From Garcia nutans (taxonomy: Eukaryota; Streptophyta; Magnoliopsida; Malpighiales; Euphorbiaceae), in the NCBI GenBank assembly GCA_947685225.1, contig CANTUV010000024.1, forward strand, positions 52,666,001 to 52,730,000: a stretch of DNA of 64,000 bases, read 5' to 3'. Both the position numbers and the translations under genes were made by a program. The stretch's first letter is position 1; the number at the start of each line of letters is the position of its first letter. Below, in pieces: positions 37,201 to 50,400 of the stretch. Under the pieces are notes generated by a model, which saw only the letters and a list, made by a program, of their open reading frames with translations, did not search any database and was not told the DNA's origin.

Positions 37201-40200
37201 AGTATAAGTATAACATTATTGATATGAGCTAGTATGAGTTCCCTATGAGTCTAAAATTATTGATATGAGTTTCTATTAGTTTTGCACTAGTGTGTTTATA
37301 TTGATATGAGTTAGTATGAGTGCATTTATATTGATATGAGTTAGTATGAGTTTGGCATGAGTTTATTTATATTGATATGAGTTAGTATGAGTTAGCATGA
37401 GTTCCCTATGAGTCTAAAATTATTGATATGAGTTTCTATTAGTTTTGCACTAGTGTGTTTATATTGATATGAGTTAGTATGAGTGCATTTATATTGACAT
37501 GAGTTAGTATGAGTTTGGCATGAGTTTATTTATATTGATATGAGTTAGTATGAGTTCTGTATGAGTATAAAATTAATGATATGAGTTTGTATTTGTTTGG
37601 CATTAGTTTGTTTATATTGATATGAGTTTGTATGAGTGCATTTATATTGATATGAGTTAGTAGGAGTTTGGTATGAGTATAAAATTATTGATATCAGTTA
37701 GTAGGAGTTTGGTATGAGCATAAAATTATTGATATGAGTTAGTATGAGTTTGTATGAATGTTATTATATTGATATAAGTTACTATCAGTTTGGTATGAGT
37801 GTATTTATATTGATATGAGTTAGACGAGTTTGGTATGAGTATAAAATTATTGATATGAGTTTATACTTGTTTGGCATGAGTTTGTATGAGTGCATTTATA
37901 ATTATATGAGTTAGTAGGAGTTTGGTATGAGCATAAAATTATTGATGTCAATTAGTATGAGTTTGGCATGAGTTTATTTGTATTAATGTGAGTTAGTATG
38001 AGTATAAAATTATTGATACGAGTTACCATGAGTTTGGTATGAGTGTATTTATATTGATATGAGTTAGTATGAGTTAGTACGAGTATAAAATTAATGATAT
38101 GAGTTTGTATTTTTTTGGGATTAGTGTGTTTATATTGATATGAGTTTGTATGAGTGCATTCATATTGATATGAGTTAGTAGGAGATTGGTATGAGCATAA
38201 AATTATTGATATGAGTTAGTATGAGTTCGGTATGAGTTCATTTATGTTGATATGAGTTAGTATGAGTATAAAAGTATTGACATGAGTTAGTATGATTTTG
38301 GTATGAATGTGTTTATATTGATATGAGTTTGTATGAGTTCTGTATTAATATTAAATTATTGATATGACTAGCATGAGTTTGGTTTGAGTGTATTTTTATT
38401 AATATGAGTTAGTATGAGTTCTGTATGAGTACAAAATTATTTATATCAGTTAGTATTAGTTTGGTATTAGTGTGTTTATGTTGATATGAGTTAGTATGAG
38501 TGCATTTACATTGATATGAGTTAGTATCGGTGCATTTATATTGATATGAGTTAGTGTGAGTTTGGTATGAGTATAAAATTATTTATATGAGTTAGTATGT
38601 CTTTGGCATGAGTGTATTTACATTGATATGAGTTATTATAAGTTTCGTATGAGTGTGTTTATATTTGATTTGAGTTAGTATGAGTTTGGTATGATTATAA
38701 AATCATTGACATGAGTTAGTATGAGTTTGTTATGATTGTATTTTTATTGTTATCAGCATAATAATGATGATTTGAGTTAGTAGGAACTTGGTATGAGTGC
38801 ATTTTTGTTGATATGGGTTAGTATGAGTATAAAATTATTGATATGAGTTAGTATGATTTTGGTATGAAACTATTTATATTGATATGAGTTAGATGAGTTT
38901 TGCATGAGTATAAAATTATTGATATGAGTTTGTATTTGTTTGGCCTGTGTTTGTATTAGTGCATTTATAATTATATAAGTTAGTCGGAGTTTGGTATGAG
39001 CATAAAATTATTGATGTGAGTTAGTATGAGTATAAAATTATTGATACGAGTTACCATGAGTTTGGTATGATTGTATTTATATTGATATGAGATAGTATGA
39101 GTTAGTACGAGTATAAAATTAATGATATGAGTTTGTATTTTTTTGGCATTAGTGTGTTTATATTGATATGAGTTTGTATGAATGCATTCATATTGATATG
39201 AGTTAGTAGGAGTTTGGTATGAGTATAAAATTATTGATATGAGTTAGTATGAGTTAGGTATGAGTGAATTTATGTTGATATGAGTTAGTATGAGTATAAA
39301 AGTATTGACATGAGTTAGTATGATTTTGGTATGAATGTATTTATATTGATATGAGTTTGTATGAGTTATGTATTAATATTAAATTATTGATATGACTAGC
39401 ATGAGTTTGGTTTGAGTGTATTTTTATTGATATGAGTTAGTATGAGTTCTGTATGAGTACAAAATTATTTATATGAGTTAGTATTAGTTTGGTATTAGTG
39501 TGTTTATATTGATATGAGTTAGTATGAGTGCATTTACATTGATATGAGTTAGTATCGGTGCATTTATATTGATATGAGTTAGTGTGAGTTTGGTATGAGT
39601 ATAAAATTATTTATATGAGTTAGTATGTCTTTGGCATGATTGTATTTACATTGATATGAGTTATTATAAGTTTCGTATGAGTGTGTTTATATTTGATTTG
39701 AGTTAGTATGAGTTTGGTATGATTATAAAATCATTGATATGAGTTAGTATGAGTTTGTTATGATTGTATTTTTATTGTTATCAGCATAATAATGTTGATT
39801 TGAGTTAGTATGAACTTGGTATGAGTGCATTTATGTTGATATGGGTTAGTATGAGTATAAAATTATTGATATGAGTTAGTATGATTTTGGTATGAAAGTA
39901 TTTATATTGATATGAGTTAGCATGGGTTCTGTATGAGCATAAAATTATTGATATGAGTTAGTATGAGTTTGGTATGAGTGCAAAGTTATGGATTTGAGTT
40001 TGCATGAGTTTGATATGATTTTTATTGATGAGTTAGCATGAGTTTGGCATGAGTATAAAATTATTGATTTTTGTTAGTACTAGTTTTGTATTAGAGTATT
40101 TATATTGATATGAGTTAGTATGAGTTTCATATGAGTATAATATTGTTGATATGTGTTAGTATGAGCTTGGTATGAGTGCATTTATATTGATATGACTTAG

Positions 40201-43000
40201 TATAAGTATAACATTATTGATATGAGCTAGTATGAGTTCCCTATGAGTCTAAAATTATTGATATGAGTTTCTATTAGTTTTGCACTAGTGTGTTTATATT
40301 GATATGAGTTAGTATGAGTGCATTTATATTGATATGAGTTAGTATGAGTTTGGCATGAGTTTATTTATATTGATATGAGTTAGTATGAGTTAGCATGAGT
40401 TCCCTATGAGTCTAAAATTATTGATATGAGTTTCTATTAGTTTTGCACTAGTGTGTTTATATTGATATGAGTTAGTATGAGTGCATTTATATTGATATGA
40501 GTTAGTATGAGTTTGGCATGAGTTTATTTATATTGATATGAGTTAGTATGAGTTCTGTATGAGTATAAAATTAATGATATGAGTTTGTATTTGTTTGGCA
40601 TTAGTGTGTTTATATTGATATGAGTTTGTATGAGTGCATTTATATTGATATGAGTTAGTAGGAGTTTGGTATGAGTATAAAATTATTGATATCAGTTAGT
40701 AGGAGTTTGGTATGAGCATAAAATTATTGATATGAGTTAGTATGAGTTTGTATGAATGTTATTATATTGATATAAGTTACTATCAGTTTGGTATGAGTGT
40801 ATTTATATTGATATGAGTTAGACGAGTTTGGTATGAGTATAAAATTATTGATATGAGTTTATACTTGTTTGGCATGAGTTTGTATGAGTGCATTTATAAT
40901 TATATGAGTTAGTAGGAGTTTGGTATGAGCATAAAATTATTGATGTCAATTAGTATGAGTTTGGCATGAGTTTATTTGTATTAATGTGAGTTAGTATGAG
41001 TATAAAATTATTGATACGAGTTACCATGAGTTTGGTATGAGTGTATTTATATTGATATGAGTTAGTATGAGTTAGTACGAGTATAAAATTAATGATATGA
41101 GTTTGTATTTTTTTGGGATTAGTGTGTTTATATTGATATGAGTTTGTATGAGTGCATTCATATTGATATGAGTTAGTAGGAGTTTGGTATGAGCATAAAA
41201 TTAATGATATGAGTTAGTATGAGTTTGGTATGAGTTCATTTATGTTGATATGAGTTAGTATGAGTATAAAAGTATTGACATGAGTTAGTATGATTTTGGT
41301 ATGAATGTATTTATATTGATATGAGTTTGTATGAGTTCTGTATTAATATTAAATTATTGATATGACTAGCATGAGTTTGGTTTGAGTGTATTTTTATTAA
41401 TATGAGTTAGTATGAGTTCTGTATGAGTACAAAATTATTTATATGAGTTAGTATTAGTTTGGTATTAGTGTGTTTATGTTGATATGAGTTAGTATGAGTG
41501 CATTTACATTGATATGAGTTAGTATCGGTGCACTTATATTGATATGAGTTAGTGTGAGTTTGGTATGAGTATAAAATTATTTATATGAGTTAGTATGTCT
41601 TTGGCATGAGTGTATTTACATTGATATGAGTTATTATAAGTTTCGTATGAGTGTGTTTATATTTGATTTGAGTTAGTATGAGTTTGGTATGATTATAAAA
41701 TCATTGACATGAGTTAGTATGAGTTTGTTATGATTGTATTTTTATTGTTATCAGCATAATAATGTTGTTTTGAGTTAGTAGGAACTTGGTATGAGTGCAT
41801 TTTTGTTGATAATGGTTAGTATGAGTATAAAATTATTGATATGAGTTAGTATGATTTTGGTATGAAACTATTTATATTGATATGAGTTAGATGAGTTTTG
41901 CATGAGTATAAAATTATTGATATGAGTTTGTATTTGTTTGGCCTGTGTTTGTATTAGTGCATTTATAATTATATAAGTTAGTCGGAGTTTGGTATGAGCA
42001 TAAAATTATTGATGTGAGTTAGTATGAGTATAAAATTATTGATACGAGTTACCATGAGTTTGGTATGATTGTATTTATATTGATATGAGATAGTATGAGT
42101 TAGTACGAGTATAAAATTAATGATATGAGTTTGTATTTTTTTGGCATTAGTGTGTTTATATTGATATGAGTTTGTATGAATGCATTCATATTGATATGAG
42201 TTAGTAGGAGTTTGGTATGAGTATAAAATTATTGATATGAGTTAGTATGAGTTTGGTATGAGTGCATTTATGTTGATATGAGTTAGTATGAGTATAAAAG
42301 TATTGACATGAGTTAGTATGATTTTGGTATGAATGTATTTATATTGATATGAGTTTGTATGAGTTATGTATTAATATTAAATTATTGATATGACTAGCAT
42401 GAGTTTGGTTTGAGTGTATTTTTATTGATATGAGTTAGTATGAGTTCTGTATGAGTACAAAATTATTTATATGAGTTAGTATTAGTTTGGTATTAGTGTG
42501 TTTATATTGATATGAGTTAGTATGAGTGCATTTACATTGATATGAGTTAGTATCGGTGCATTTATATTGATATGAGTTAGTGTGAGTTTGGTATGAGTAT
42601 AAAATTATTTATATGAGTTAGTATGTCTTTGGCATGAGTGTATTTACATTGATATGAGTTATTATAAGTTTCGTATGAGTGTGTTTATATTTGATTTGAG
42701 TTAGTATGAGTTTGGGATGATTATAAAATCATTGATATGAGTTAGTATGAGTTTGTTATGATTGTATTTTTATTGTTATCAGCATAATAATGATGATTTG
42801 AGTTAGTAGGAACTTGGTATGAGTGCATTTTTGTTGATATGGGTTAGTATGAGTATAAAATTATTGATATGAGTTAGTATGATTTTGGTATGAAAGTATT
42901 TATATTGATATGAGTTAGATGAGTTTTGCATGAGTATAAAATTATTGATATGAGTTTGTATTTGTTTGGCCTGTGTTTGTATTAGTGCATTTATAATTAT
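31258..43000 (+). repeat. Four tandem copies of a higher-order repeat (about 3.56 kb, then 2,998 bp twice)
   Basis: The marker GACGAGTTTGG occurs at 31258, 34825, 37823 and 40821, giving steps of 3,567, 2,998 and 2,998. A second marker, GGCCTGTGTTTG, has its CC at 32379, 35946, 38944 and 41942, giving exactly the same steps. The shorter form lacks an interior stretch present near 33665-34400 and gained a local duplication of about 163 bp (37241/37404 and again 40239/40402). Copies differ by only scattered single bases. Confidence 0.85.
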
Positions 43001-44320
43001 ATAAGTTAGTCGGAGTTTGGTATGAGCATAAAATTATTGATATGAGTTAGTATGAGTTTGGTATGAGTATATTTATATTGATATGAGTTAGTATGAGTTC
43101 TGTATTAATATAAAATTATTGATATGAGTACCATTAGTTTGTTTTGAGTGTATTTATATTGATATGAGTTAGTATGAGTTCTGTATGAGTGTAAAATTAT
43201 TTATATGAGTTAGTATTAGTTTGGTATTAGTGTGTTTATATTGATATGAGTTAGTATGAGTGCATTTACATTGATATGAGTTAGTATCGGTTAATTTATA
43301 TTGATATGAGTTAGTGCGAGTTTGGTATGAGTATAAAATTATTTATATGAGTTAGTTTGTGTTTGGCATCAGTGTATTTATATTGATATGAGTTATTATA
43401 AATTTCGTATCAGTGTATTTATATTTGATTTGAGTTAGTATGTGCTTGGTATGATTAAAAAATCATTGATATGAGTTAGTATGAGTTTGTCATTAGTGTA
43501 TTTTTATTGTTACGAGTATAATAATGTGATACGAGTTACTAGGAACTTGGTATGAGTGCATTTATGTTGATATGAGTTAGTATGAGTATAAAATTTTTGA
43601 TATGAGTTAGTATGATTTTGGTATGAATGTATTTATTTTGATGAGTTTGTATGAGTTATGTGTTAATATAAAATTATTGATATGAGTACCATGAGTTTGT
43701 TATGAGTGTATTTATATTGATATGAATTAGTATGAGTTCTGTATGAGTATAAAATATTTATATGAGTTAGTATTAGTGTGTTTATATTGATATGAGTTAG
43801 TATGAGTGCATTTATATTGATATGAGTTAGTATAATTGCATTTATACTGATATGTGTTAGTATCAGTTTGGTATGAGCATAAAATTATTTATATGTGTTA
43901 GTATGTGTTTGGCAAGAGTGTATTTATATTGATATGAGTTAGTATAAGTTTCGTATGAGTAGATTTATATTGATCTTAGTTAGTATGAGCTTGGTATGAT
44001 TATAAAATTATTGATATGAGTTAGTATGAGTTTGTTATGAGTGTATTTATATTGTTATGAGTGTAATATTATTGATACGATTTACTAGGAACTTGGTATG
44101 AGTGCATTTATGTTGATGTGAGTTAGTATGAGTATAAAATTATTGATATGAGTTAGTATGATTTTGGCATGAATGTATTTATATTGATATGAGTTTGTAT
44201 CAGTTATGTATTAATATAAAATTATTTATATGAATAACATGAGTTTAGTATGAGTGTATTTATATTGATATGAGTTAGTATGAGTATAAAATTATTTATA
44301 TGAGTTAGTATTAGTTTGGT
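42782..44320 (+). repeat. Segmental copy, right partner (pair with about 20860-22400)
   Basis: Carries the same ordered variants as 20860-22400 with sparse substitutions. It follows directly on the last copy of the 2,998-bp repeat, so the boundary between two higher-order repeat types is repeated at both places. Confidence 0.7.
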
Positions 44321-44499
44321 ATTAGTGTGTTTATATTGATATGAGTTAGTACCAGTGCATTTATATTGATATGAGTTAGTATGAGTTTGGTATGAATATC
44401 AAATTATTTATATGAGTTAGTATGTGTTTGGCATGAGTGTATTTATATTGATATGAGTTAGTATAAGTTTCGTACGAGTGTATTTATTTTGATCTAAGT

Positions 44500-47400
44500 T
44501 AGTATGAGTTTGGTATGATTACAAAATTATTGATATGAGTTAGTATGAGTTTTTTATGAGTGTATTTATATTTCTTTGAGTATAATATTGTTGATACAAG
44601 TTAGTAGGAACTTGATTTGAGTGCATTTGTGTTGATATGAGTTAGTATGAGTATAAAATTACTGATATGAGTTAGTATGATTTTGGTATGAATGTATTTA
44701 AATTGATATGAGTTTGAATGAGTTTGGTATGAGCATAAACTTATTGATAGGATTTATTATGAATTTTTTATGAGTGTGTCTATATTGATATGAGTTATTA
44801 TGAGTTTGAGTTTGATGAGTATAAAATTATTGTTAGTGTGAATTTGGTAAGAGTGTATTTATATTTATATGAATTAATATGAGTTTGGTATGAGTTCTTT
44901 TATATTGATATTAATTTTTATGAGTTATGTATGAGTATAAAATTCTTGATATGAGTTAGTATGAGTTCTGTATGAGTGTATTTATATTGATATGAGTTTG
45001 TATGATTTCTGTATGAGTATAAAAGTATTGATATGAGTTTGTATTTGTTTGGCATTAGTGTGTTTATATTCATATGAGTTAATACAAGTGCATTTATATT
45101 GATATGAGTTAGTAGGAGTTTGGTATGAGCATAAAATTATTTATATGAGTTAGTATGAGTTTTGTATTTATTTGGTATGAGCTAGCTTGTGTTTGGTATT
45201 AGTTTATTTATACTGATATGTGTTAGTATGAGTTTGTATCAGTATAAAATTATTGATATAAATTAGTATGAGTTTGGTATGAGTGTATTTATATTGATAT
45301 GAGTTAGATGAGTTTTTTTGAGTATAAAATTATTGATATAAGTTTGTATTTCTTTGGCATGAGTTTGTATTAGTGCAGTTATAATTATATAAGTTAGTTG
45401 GAGTTTGGTATGAGCATAAAATTATTGATATGAGTTAGTATGAGTTTGGTATGAGTGCATTGATATTGATATGAATTAGTATGAGTTCTGTATTACTATA
45501 AAATTATTGATATGAGTACCATGAGTTTGATATGAGTCTATTTGTATTGATATGAGTTAGTATGAGTTCTGTAAGACTAAAAAATAATTTATATGAGATA
45601 GTATTAGTTTTGTATTAGTGTGTTTATATAGATGTGAGTTAGTATGAGTGCATTTACATTGATATGAGATAGTATCAGTGCATTTATATTGATATTAGTT
45701 AGTATGAGTTTGGTACGAGTATAAAATTATTTATATGAGTTAGTATGTGTTTGGCTTGAGTGTATTTATATTGATATATTTAGTATAAGTTTCATATGAG
45801 TATATTTATATTTGATTTGAGTTAGTATGAGTTTGGTATGATTATAAAATCATTGATATGAGTTAGTACGAGTTTGTTATGAGTGTATTTTATTGTTATC
45901 AGTATAATAATGTTGATACGAGTTAGTAGGAACTTGGTATGAGTGCATTTATGTTGATATGAGTTAGTATGAGTATAAAATTATTGACATGAGTTAGTAT
46001 GATTTTGATATGAATGTATTTATATTGATATGAGTCTGTATGAGTTCTGTATTAATATTAAATTATTGATATGATTAGCATGAGTTTGGTTTGAGTGTAT
46101 TTTTATTGATATGAGTTAGTATGAGTTCTGTATGAGTACAAAATTATTTATATGAGTTAGTATTAGTTTGGTATTAGTGTGTTTATATTGATATGAGTTA
46201 GTATGAGTGCATTTACATTGATATGAGTTAGTATCGGTGCATTTATATTAATCTGAGTTAGTGTGAGTTTGGTATGAGTATAAAATTATTTATATGAGTT
46301 AGTATGTCTTTGGCATGATTGTATTTACATTGATATGAGTTATTATAAGTTTCGTAGGAGTGTGTTTATATTTGATTTGAGTTAATATGAGTTTGGTATG
46401 ATTATAAAATCATTGATATGAGTTAGTATGAGTTTGCTATGATTGTATTTTTATTGTTATGAGTATAATAATGTTGATACGAGTTAGTAGGAACTTGGTA
46501 TGAGTGCATTTATGTTGATATGGGTTAGTATGAGTATAAAATTATTGATATGAGTTAGTATGATTTTGGTATGAAAGTATTTATATTGATATGAGTTAAA
46601 TGAGTTTTGTATGAGTATAAAATTATTGATATGAGTTAGTATGATTTTGGTATGAATGTATTTATATTGATGAGTTTGTATGAGTTCTGTATTAATATTA
46701 AATTATTGATATGACTAGCATGAGTTTGGTAGGAGTGTATTTATATTTATATGAGTAAGTATGAGTTCTGTATGAGTATAAAATTATTGATATGAGTTAG
46801 TATGAGTATAAAATTATTGATATGAGTTAGTATGAGTTTGGTATTACTGATATGAGTGAGTATGAGTTTGGTATGAGTTTATTTATATTGATATGTGTTA
46901 GTATGAGTTTGTATGTGTATAAAATTATTGATATAAGTTAGTATGAGTTTTGTTTGAGTGTATTTATATTGATATGAGTTAAATGAGTTTGGTATGAGTA
47001 TAAAATTAATGATATGAGTTTGTATTTGTTTCGCATGAGTTTGTTTGAGTGCATTTATAATTATATGAGTTAGTAGGACTTTGGTATGAGCATAAAATTA
47101 TTGATATGAGTTATTATTAGTTTGGTATGAGTGTATCTATGTTGATATGAGTTATTATGAGTTCTGTCTTAATATAAAATTATTGATATCAGTACCATGA
47201 GTTTGTTATGAGTGTATATATATTGATATGAATTAGTATGAGTTCTGTATGAGTATAAAATATTTATATGAGTTAGTATTAGTGTGTTTATATTGATATG
47301 AGTTAGTATGAGTGCATTTATATTGATATGAGTTAGTATAATTGCATTTATACTGATATATGTTAGTATCAGTTTGGTATGAGCATAAAATTATTTATAT

Positions 47401-50400
47401 GAGTTAGTATGTGTTTGGCAAGAGTGTATTTATATTGATATGAGTTAGTATAAGTTTCGTATGAGTATATTTATATTGATCTTAGTTAGTATGAGCTTGG
47501 TATGATTATAAAATTATTGATATGAGTTAGTATGAGTTTGTTATGAGTGTATTTATATTGTTATGAGTGTAATATTACTGATACGATTTTGTAGGAACTT
47601 GGTATGAGTGCATTTATGTTGATGTGAGTTAGTATGAGTATAAAATTAGTGATATGAGTTAGTATGATTTTGTTATGAATGTATTTATATTGATATGAGT
47701 TTGTATCAGTTATGTATTAATATAAAATTATTGATATAAATAACATGAGTTTGGTATGAGTGTATTTATATTGATATGAGTTAGTATGAGTATAAAATTA
47801 TTTATATGAGTTAGTATGAGTGCATTTATATTGATATGAGTTAGTATCAGTGCATTTATATTTATATGAGTTAGTATGAGTTTGGTATGAGTATAAAATT
47901 ATTTATATGAGTTAGTATGTGTTTGGCATAAGTGTATTTATATTGATATGAGTTAGTATAAATTTTGTATGAGTGTATTTATATTGATCTGAGTTAGTAT
48001 GAGTTTGGTATGATTACAAAATTATTTATATGAGTTAGTATGAGTTTTTTATGAGTGTATTTATATTTCTATGAGTATAATATTGTTGATACAAGTTAGT
48101 AGGAACTTGGTATGAGTGCATTTATGCTGATATGAGTTAGTATGAGTATAAATTTATTGATATGAGCTAGTTTGACTTTGGTATGAATTCATTTATATTG
48201 ATATGAATTTGTATGAGTTTGGTATGAGCATAAAATTATTCATAGGAGCTATTATGAATTTGTATGGGTGTGTTTATATTGATATGAGTTAGTATGAGTT
48301 AGATATGAGTATACAATTATTGATATGAGTTAGTATTAGCCTATTTATACCTATATGAGTTATTATGAGCTTGTTATGTGTGTATTTATATTTATATGAG
48401 TTAATATGAGTTTGGTATGAGTGTATTTATATTGATATGAGTTATTATGAGTTTCATCCGAGTATAATATTATTGATACGAGTTAGTAGGCACTTGATTT
48501 GAGTGCATTTGTGTTGATATGAGTTAGTATGAGTATAAAATTACTGATATGAGTTAGTATGATTTTGGTATGAATGTATTTAAATTGATATGAGTTTGAA
48601 TGAGTTTGGTATGAGCAAAAACTTATTGATAGGATTTATTATGAATTGTTTATGAGTGTGTCTATATTGATATGAGTTAATATGACTTTTAGTTTGATGA
48701 GTATAAAATTATTGTTATGAGTTTGTGTGAGTTTGGTAAGAGTGTATTTATATTTATATGAATTAATATGAGTTTGGTATGAGTGTTTTTATATTGATAT
48801 TAATTATTGTGAGTTCTGTATGAGTATAAAATTATTGATATGAGTTAGTATGAGTTCTGTATGAGTGTATTTATATTGATATGAGTTTGTATGAGTTCTG
48901 TATGAGTATAAAATTATTGATATGAGTTTGTATTTGTTTGGCATTAGTGTGTTTATATTGATATGAGTTAATACAAGAGCATTTATATTGATATGAGTTA
49001 GTAGGAGTTTGGTATGAGCGTAAAATTAATTATATGAGTTAGTATGAGTCTGGTATTTTTGGTATGAGCTAGCTTGTGTTTAGTATGAGTTTATTTATAT
49101 TGATATGTGTTAGTATGAGTTTCTATCAGTATAAAATTATTGATATAAGTTAGTATGAGTTTGGTATGAGTGTATTTATATTGATATGAGTTAGATGAGT
49201 TTTTTATGAGTATAAAATTATTGATATAAGTTTGTATTTCTTTGGCATGAGTTTGTATTAGTGCATTTATAATTATATAAGTTAGTCGGAGTCTGGTATG
49301 AGCATAAAATTATTGATATGAGTTAGTATGAGTTTAGTATGAGTGTATTGATATTGATATGAGTTAGTATGAGTTTGGTATGAGTGTATTGATATTGATA
49401 TGAGTTAGTATGAGTTCTGCATTAATATAAAATTATTGATATGAGTACCATGAGTTTGATATGAGTTAGTATGAGTTTTTTAAGACTATAAAATAATTTA
49501 TATGAGATAGTATTAGTTTGGTATTAGTGTGTTTATATAGATATGTGTTAGTATGAGTGCATTTACATTGATATGAGTTAGTATCAGTGCATTTATATTG
49601 ATATTAGTTAGTATGAGTTCGGTACGAGTATAAAATTATTTATATGAGTTAGTATGTGTTTGGCTTGAGTGTATTTATATTGATATGAGTTAGTATAAGT
49701 TTCGTATGAGTATATTTATATTTGATTTGAGTTAGTATGAGTTTGGTATGATTATAAAATCATTGAAATGAGTTAGTATGAGTTGGTTATGAGTGTATTT
49801 TATTATTATGAGTGTAATAATGTTGATACGAGTTAGTAGGAACTTGGTATGAGTGCATTTATGTTGATATGAGTTAGTATGAGTATAAAATTATTGACAT
49901 GAGTTAGTATGATTTTGGTATGAATGTATTTATATTGATATGAGTTTGTATGAGTTATGTATTAATATTAAATTATTGATATGACTAGCATGAGTTTGGT
50001 TTGAGTGTATTTTTATTGATATGAGTTAGTATGAGTTCTGTATGAGTACAAAATTATTTATATGAGTTAGTATTAGTTTGGTATTCGTGTGTTTATATTG
50101 ATATGAGTTAGTATGAGTGCATTTACATTGATATGAGTTAGTATCGGTGCATTTATATTGATATGGGTTAGTGTGAGTTTGGTATGAGTATAAAATTATT
50201 TATATGACTTAGTATGTCTTTGGCATGAGTGTATTTACATTGATATGAGTTATTATAAGTTTCGTATGAGTGTGTTTATATTTGATTTGAGTTAGTATGA
50301 GTTTCGCATGAGTGTATTTATATTGATCTGAGTTTGTATCAGTTATGTATTAATATAAAATTATTGATATGAATAACATGAGTTTGGTATGAGTGTATTT

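Larger units (their letters stand above)
14081..44500 (+). repeat. Satellite zone 2: young higher-order repeats of about 3 kb and segmental copies
   Basis: Long blocks of the same ordered variant monomers recur almost unchanged. Marker strings such as TTAGACGAGTTTGG, GGCCTGTGTTTG and GTATCGGTGCATT fall at fixed spacings. This zone contains the 2,998-bp, about 3,560-bp and 1,028-bp periods and the 8,421-bp displaced copy described separately. Order and content of variants, not just monomer similarity, are conserved between copies, so kilobase-sized blocks were the unit of amplification. Confidence 0.85.
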
